Below the pieces are notes generated by a model that was given only the letters and a program-made list of their open reading frames with translations, was not told the origin of the DNA and ran no database searches. Below, piece by piece: positions 3,382 through 5,385 of a DNA stretch of 5,385 nt (the first letter of the stretch is position 1; every line of letters begins with the position of its first letter). Origin of the DNA: a candidate division WWE3 bacterium RIFOXYC2_FULL_42_13 (GTDB lineage Bacteria; Patescibacteriota; WWE3; UBA101185; UBA10185); contig MEWF01000017.1 in the NCBI GenBank assembly GCA_001773255.1, positions 1 to 5,385 on the forward strand. The letters run 5' to 3'. The position numbers were made by a program, and so were the translations under genes.

Positions 3382-5046
3382 ATGAATATGAGATTTCTAC
3401 GTAAATTATTGGTCGTCTCAATAATTTTATTTTCTTCCCGTGTTGTTTTGGCCGAAGAATTAATTCATTCCCTAAAATTTGACGCTCAAGTGAACCAAGA
3501 CGGTACCGTGAATATCACGGAAACTATTCTTTACGATTTCGGTTCAGAACAACGACATGGAATTTTTCGCAACATTCCGTATAAAAAAGTTAATCAAGAC
3601 GAAAAATCCTTCATAATGGATATTGAGGTTACCGGCATCAATGATGAACGAGGGAAGCCTTACACTTATTCCAAAACCAAAACGGACGGAGAATTAACCA
3701 TAAAGATCGGCGACCCTAACAAAACTATTACGGGACGGCACGCTTACATTATTAATTACACCGTTGGCGGTGCACTTACATATTTCGATTCTTTTGACGA
3801 ATTTTATTGGAATGCCGTAGGAAGCGGCTGGGGTATACCAATTAATACTGTTTTAGCCAACGTGAATTTTGAGCAGGGTTTCGGAGTAGGGGAGTTAGAC
3901 GGGGTTTGTTACACAGGCCCTGTAGGAAGTACTGCCGCCGATTGTACCGTAAACAAAAGCGCTAACAAAATCAGTTTCGAAACCGGTTTAGTAAGGCCGA
4001 GGGAGGCATTTACATTTGCCGTCAAATTCCCGAAAGGTTACGCGCAAATTCTGGAACCCTCGCCCGACAAGCTTTCGTTTCTTGCCACATTGCTGCTTAT
4101 CTTACTAGCCGTTTTGGCTGTAAGCTTTTATATCGCACTTCCTCTTTTCCTGATGCTTAAGTGGTTAAAAGAGAAAAAACACTTAAAAGATAATGCGAGG
4201 ATCGTCAGCGCGTGGTTCTCACCTCCCAAAACTGCGGACGGGGAGATTTTAACGCCTGTGGAAACAGCTATAACCGCCGATGTTACCGCAGGCGATAAGG
4301 CCGTACCCGCCACAATTATTTCGTTGGCCCAAAGAGGCTACATAAAAATCACACATAAAGATAAATCAGAATTTATATTTTCCAGGGGCGTAAATAACGA
4401 CATTGAATCTCTAAGAAAGTACGAAAAAGATCTGTATAAAGCTATTTTTCCCGATGATGTTTCAGAAGTGTCCGCAAAAGAACTTAGAAAAAGTGAAAGG
4501 TTCGGTTTGGCGGGCGTCTCTCTTGCCCCGTCAGCCGGAGAGTTCCTAAAAAAGAGCGGCGTGTTCAAGTCAAATCCCGTCAACACGTCCGGAGCATACA
4601 CAGTGCTTGCGTCGGTCTCTTTATTTGTCGCCAACATATTTCTGGCGCTGGTGTCCATTATTTTGGGTAGAAAAAGCCCGGAAAGGCCGAACAACAGTAT
4701 TCAAACTTACTCCGAAGCTGTGTCATTAAAGAATTTTCTGGTAAGCCAGGACCCTCAGTTTGATTTTCAGGCTCAGGAAATGATGTTTTTCGAAAAACTC
4801 CTGCCTTTTGCTACAGCCTTCGGGGTCGAAGATGTCTGGCTCAAACGGTTTAAAGACCTTTTTAACACCAACCCTGATTGGTACCGCGGCGACGATGTGA
4901 CCAGACTAGCTGTAATGAACTCTGTAGTTAATAGCTCTTATCGCAGTGCCAGCGGCTCCTCCGGAAGTTCTTCCGGTTTTAGCAGCGGATTTTCAGGAGG
5001 CTCGAGCGGAGGAGGAGGAGGTGGTGGTGGCGGAGGAAGTTGGTAA
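3382..5046 (+). CDS. DUF2207 family membrane protein
   Basis: A 554-residue predicted membrane protein of the DUF2207 family (YciQ-like), whose biochemical role is unknown. A signal peptide at residues 1-24 ends in VVLA before EE. The outer domain (about 25-228) carries the family traits RHGIFRNIPYKK (58-69) and FYWNAVGSGWGIPI (141-154), and two Cys (176, 188) that could form a disulfide. A long hydrophobic segment (about 231-260) leads to a cytoplasmic part with SPPKTADGEILTPVE (280-294) and VPATIISLAQRGYIKI (308-323), typical of the family. A second hydrophobic segment lies at about 405-429. FFEKLLPFATAFGVEDVWLKRF (469-490) is another family block. The tail is Ser/Gly-rich and ends in ten Gly, Ser and Trp, the usual DUF2207 ending. 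Length is normal. There is no ribosome-binding site before either ATG; 3382 and 3388 (in frame) are both possible, and the promoter position favours 3388. Confidence 0.93.
   Translation: MNMRFLRKLLVVSIILFSSRVVLAEELIHSLKFDAQVNQDGTVNITETILYDFGSEQRHGIFRNIPYKKVNQDEKSFIMDIEVTGINDERGKPYTYSKTKTDGELTIKIGDPNKTITGRHAYIINYTVGGALTYFDSFDEFYWNAVGSGWGIPINTVLANVNFEQGFGVGELDGVCYTGPVGSTAADCTVNKSANKISFETGLVRPREAFTFAVKFPKGYAQILEPSPDKLSFLATLLLILLAVLAVSFYIALPLFLMLKWLKEKKHLKDNARIVSAWFSPPKTADGEILTPVETAITADVTAGDKAVPATIISLAQRGYIKITHKDKSEFIFSRGVNNDIESLRKYEKDLYKAIFPDDVSEVSAKELRKSERFGLAGVSLAPSAGEFLKKSGVFKSNPVNTSGAYTVLASVSLFVANIFLALVSIILGRKSPERPNNSIQTYSEAVSLKNFLVSQDPQFDFQAQEMMFFEKLLPFATAFGVEDVWLKRFKDLFNTNPDWYRGDDVTRLAVMNSVVNSSYRSASGSSGSSSGFSSGFSGGSSGGGGGGGGGGSW
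4969..5040 (+). repeat. Gly/Ser low-complexity coding tract
   Basis: The end of the DUF2207 gene is a run of TCC/AGC/GGA/GGT codons, with GGA and GGT in tandem between about 5007 and 5036. It encodes the Ser/Gly tail with ten consecutive Gly. A triplet run like this can change in length by slippage without shifting the frame. Confidence 0.8.
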
Positions 5047-5051
5047 AATCC

Positions 5052-5080
5052 GCCTAACCTTGTTTTGTGCGCTGTTAGGC
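5052..5080 (+). terminator. Weak hairpin after the DUF2207 gene
   Basis: GCCTAAC (5052-5058) pairs with GTTAGGC (5074-5080) around a 15-nt loop, 5 bp after the stop codon. No T tract follows directly; the nearest T run is at 5093-5097. It may be a poor terminator or a 3' stability hairpin. Confidence 0.5.
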
Positions 5081-5088
5081 CGTAGTTG

Positions 5089-5116
5089 TTGATTTTTAGA
5101 TACCCTCCTTTATAAT
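5089..5116 (+). promoter_or_regulatory. Promoter of tRNA-Gly
   Basis: TTGATT (5089-5094) and an exact TATAAT (5111-5116) are 16 bp apart. The mature tRNA begins 10 bp after the -10 box, so the 5' leader should be only a few nucleotides long. Confidence 0.8.
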
Positions 5117-5126
5117 GTCCTTGTGC

Positions 5127-5202
<76 letters not shown>

Positions 5203-5220
5203 GATAATTTTGTTTTGTAG

Positions 5221-5226
5221 TGTAAT
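5221..5226 (+). promoter_or_regulatory. Possible -10 box of tRNA-Phe
   Basis: TGTAAT matches the -10 consensus at five of six bases and ends 7 bp before the tRNA. No -35 is visible because the right distance falls in the 3' end of tRNA-Gly. Read-through from the tRNA-Gly promoter is an equally good explanation. Confidence 0.35.
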
Positions 5227-5233
5227 GCGGCGC

Positions 5234-5309
5234 GGGGCGGTAGCCAAGTTGGTCAAGGCACCGGTCTGAAAAACCGGCTATGTGGGTTCGATCCCCACCC
5301 TCCCCACCA
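5234..5309 (+). tRNA. tRNA-Phe(GAA)
   Basis: A 76-nt cloverleaf. The acceptor GGGGCGG pairs with CCTCCCC except for a C-T mismatch at 5238/5301. The D stem GCC/GGC has an 11-nt loop. The anticodon stem CCGGT/ACCGG holds the loop CTGAAAA with anticodon GAA, and the T stem is GTGGG/CCCAC with TTCGATC. CCA is encoded at 5307-5309. The 22-bp inverted repeat begins 4 bp after the CCA. Confidence 0.95.
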
Positions 5310-5313
5310 TGCT

Positions 5314-5335
5314 ACCGTTCAAATTTGGTCACCTG
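5314..5335 (-). repeat. 22-bp inverted repeat, right copy
   Basis: The perfect reverse complement of 71-92, beginning 4 bp after the tRNA-Phe CCA. The 50 bp that follow to the window end show no gene I can support and no clear similarity to the sequence beyond the left copy. Confidence 0.8.
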
Positions 5336-5385
5336 GAATTCAAAAGAAGGTTGGTAAATCAACATCAGGTTTCTTGGAAATCTCA

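Noticed and set aside
177..5046. Recoded TGA (as Gly), as in some Patescibacteria lineages
   Set aside because: All six genes are full length without any in-frame TGA, even in Gly-rich stretches, so the standard code is sufficient.
5309..5385. Open frame starting at the ATG that overlaps the tRNA-Phe CCA
   Set aside because: It has no ribosome-binding site, begins inside a tRNA and runs off the window, so there is no support beyond an open frame.

Overview
The window looks like a piece of a small, streamlined bacterial chromosome, most likely a member of the Candidate Phyla Radiation (Patescibacteria). This placement is inferred from the mix of genes, the tight single-gene packing, the mix of Shine-Dalgarno-led and apparently leaderless genes, and a DUF2207 protein ending in a glycine run and SW; it was not checked by any search. 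The standard genetic code fits: all six protein genes end in TAA or TAG and none needs a recoded TGA.

Layout from left to right. Positions 1-143 hold no convincing gene, but include a 22-bp sequence (71-92) that recurs as a perfect inverted copy at 5314-5335. Next come thymidylate kinase (177-788) with a strong intrinsic terminator, a 70-residue winged-helix-like protein (920-1132) with its own promoter and terminator, and a five-helix VIT1/CCC1-like membrane protein (1221-1721). tRNA-Lys(CUU) follows at 1738-1812. Its 3' end is duplicated 143 bp downstream, and the GC-rich 121-bp insert between the copies contains a long hairpin. An uncharacterised protein lies on the minus strand (2024-2440) with a terminator at its end. 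Then come tRNA-Leu(CAG), a membrane-anchored small protein (2703-3164), tRNA-Leu(GAG), a terminator, and a DUF2207 membrane protein (3382 or 3388 to 5046). The window closes with tRNA-Gly(GCC), tRNA-Phe(GAA) and the second copy of the 22-bp repeat.

The genes do not form one pathway. Most appear to be separate transcription units with their own -10 box and often their own terminator. Four of the five tRNAs carry an exact TATAAT 10-13 bp before the mature 5' end, which implies very short 5' leaders. All five tRNAs encode CCA. At least two protein genes seem to be translated from leaderless or nearly leaderless mRNAs.

I found no defence system, CRISPR array or transposase. The best candidates for something new are non-coding: the tRNA-Lys 3'-end duplication with its hairpin insert, and the 22-bp inverted repeat pair that brackets almost the whole window.
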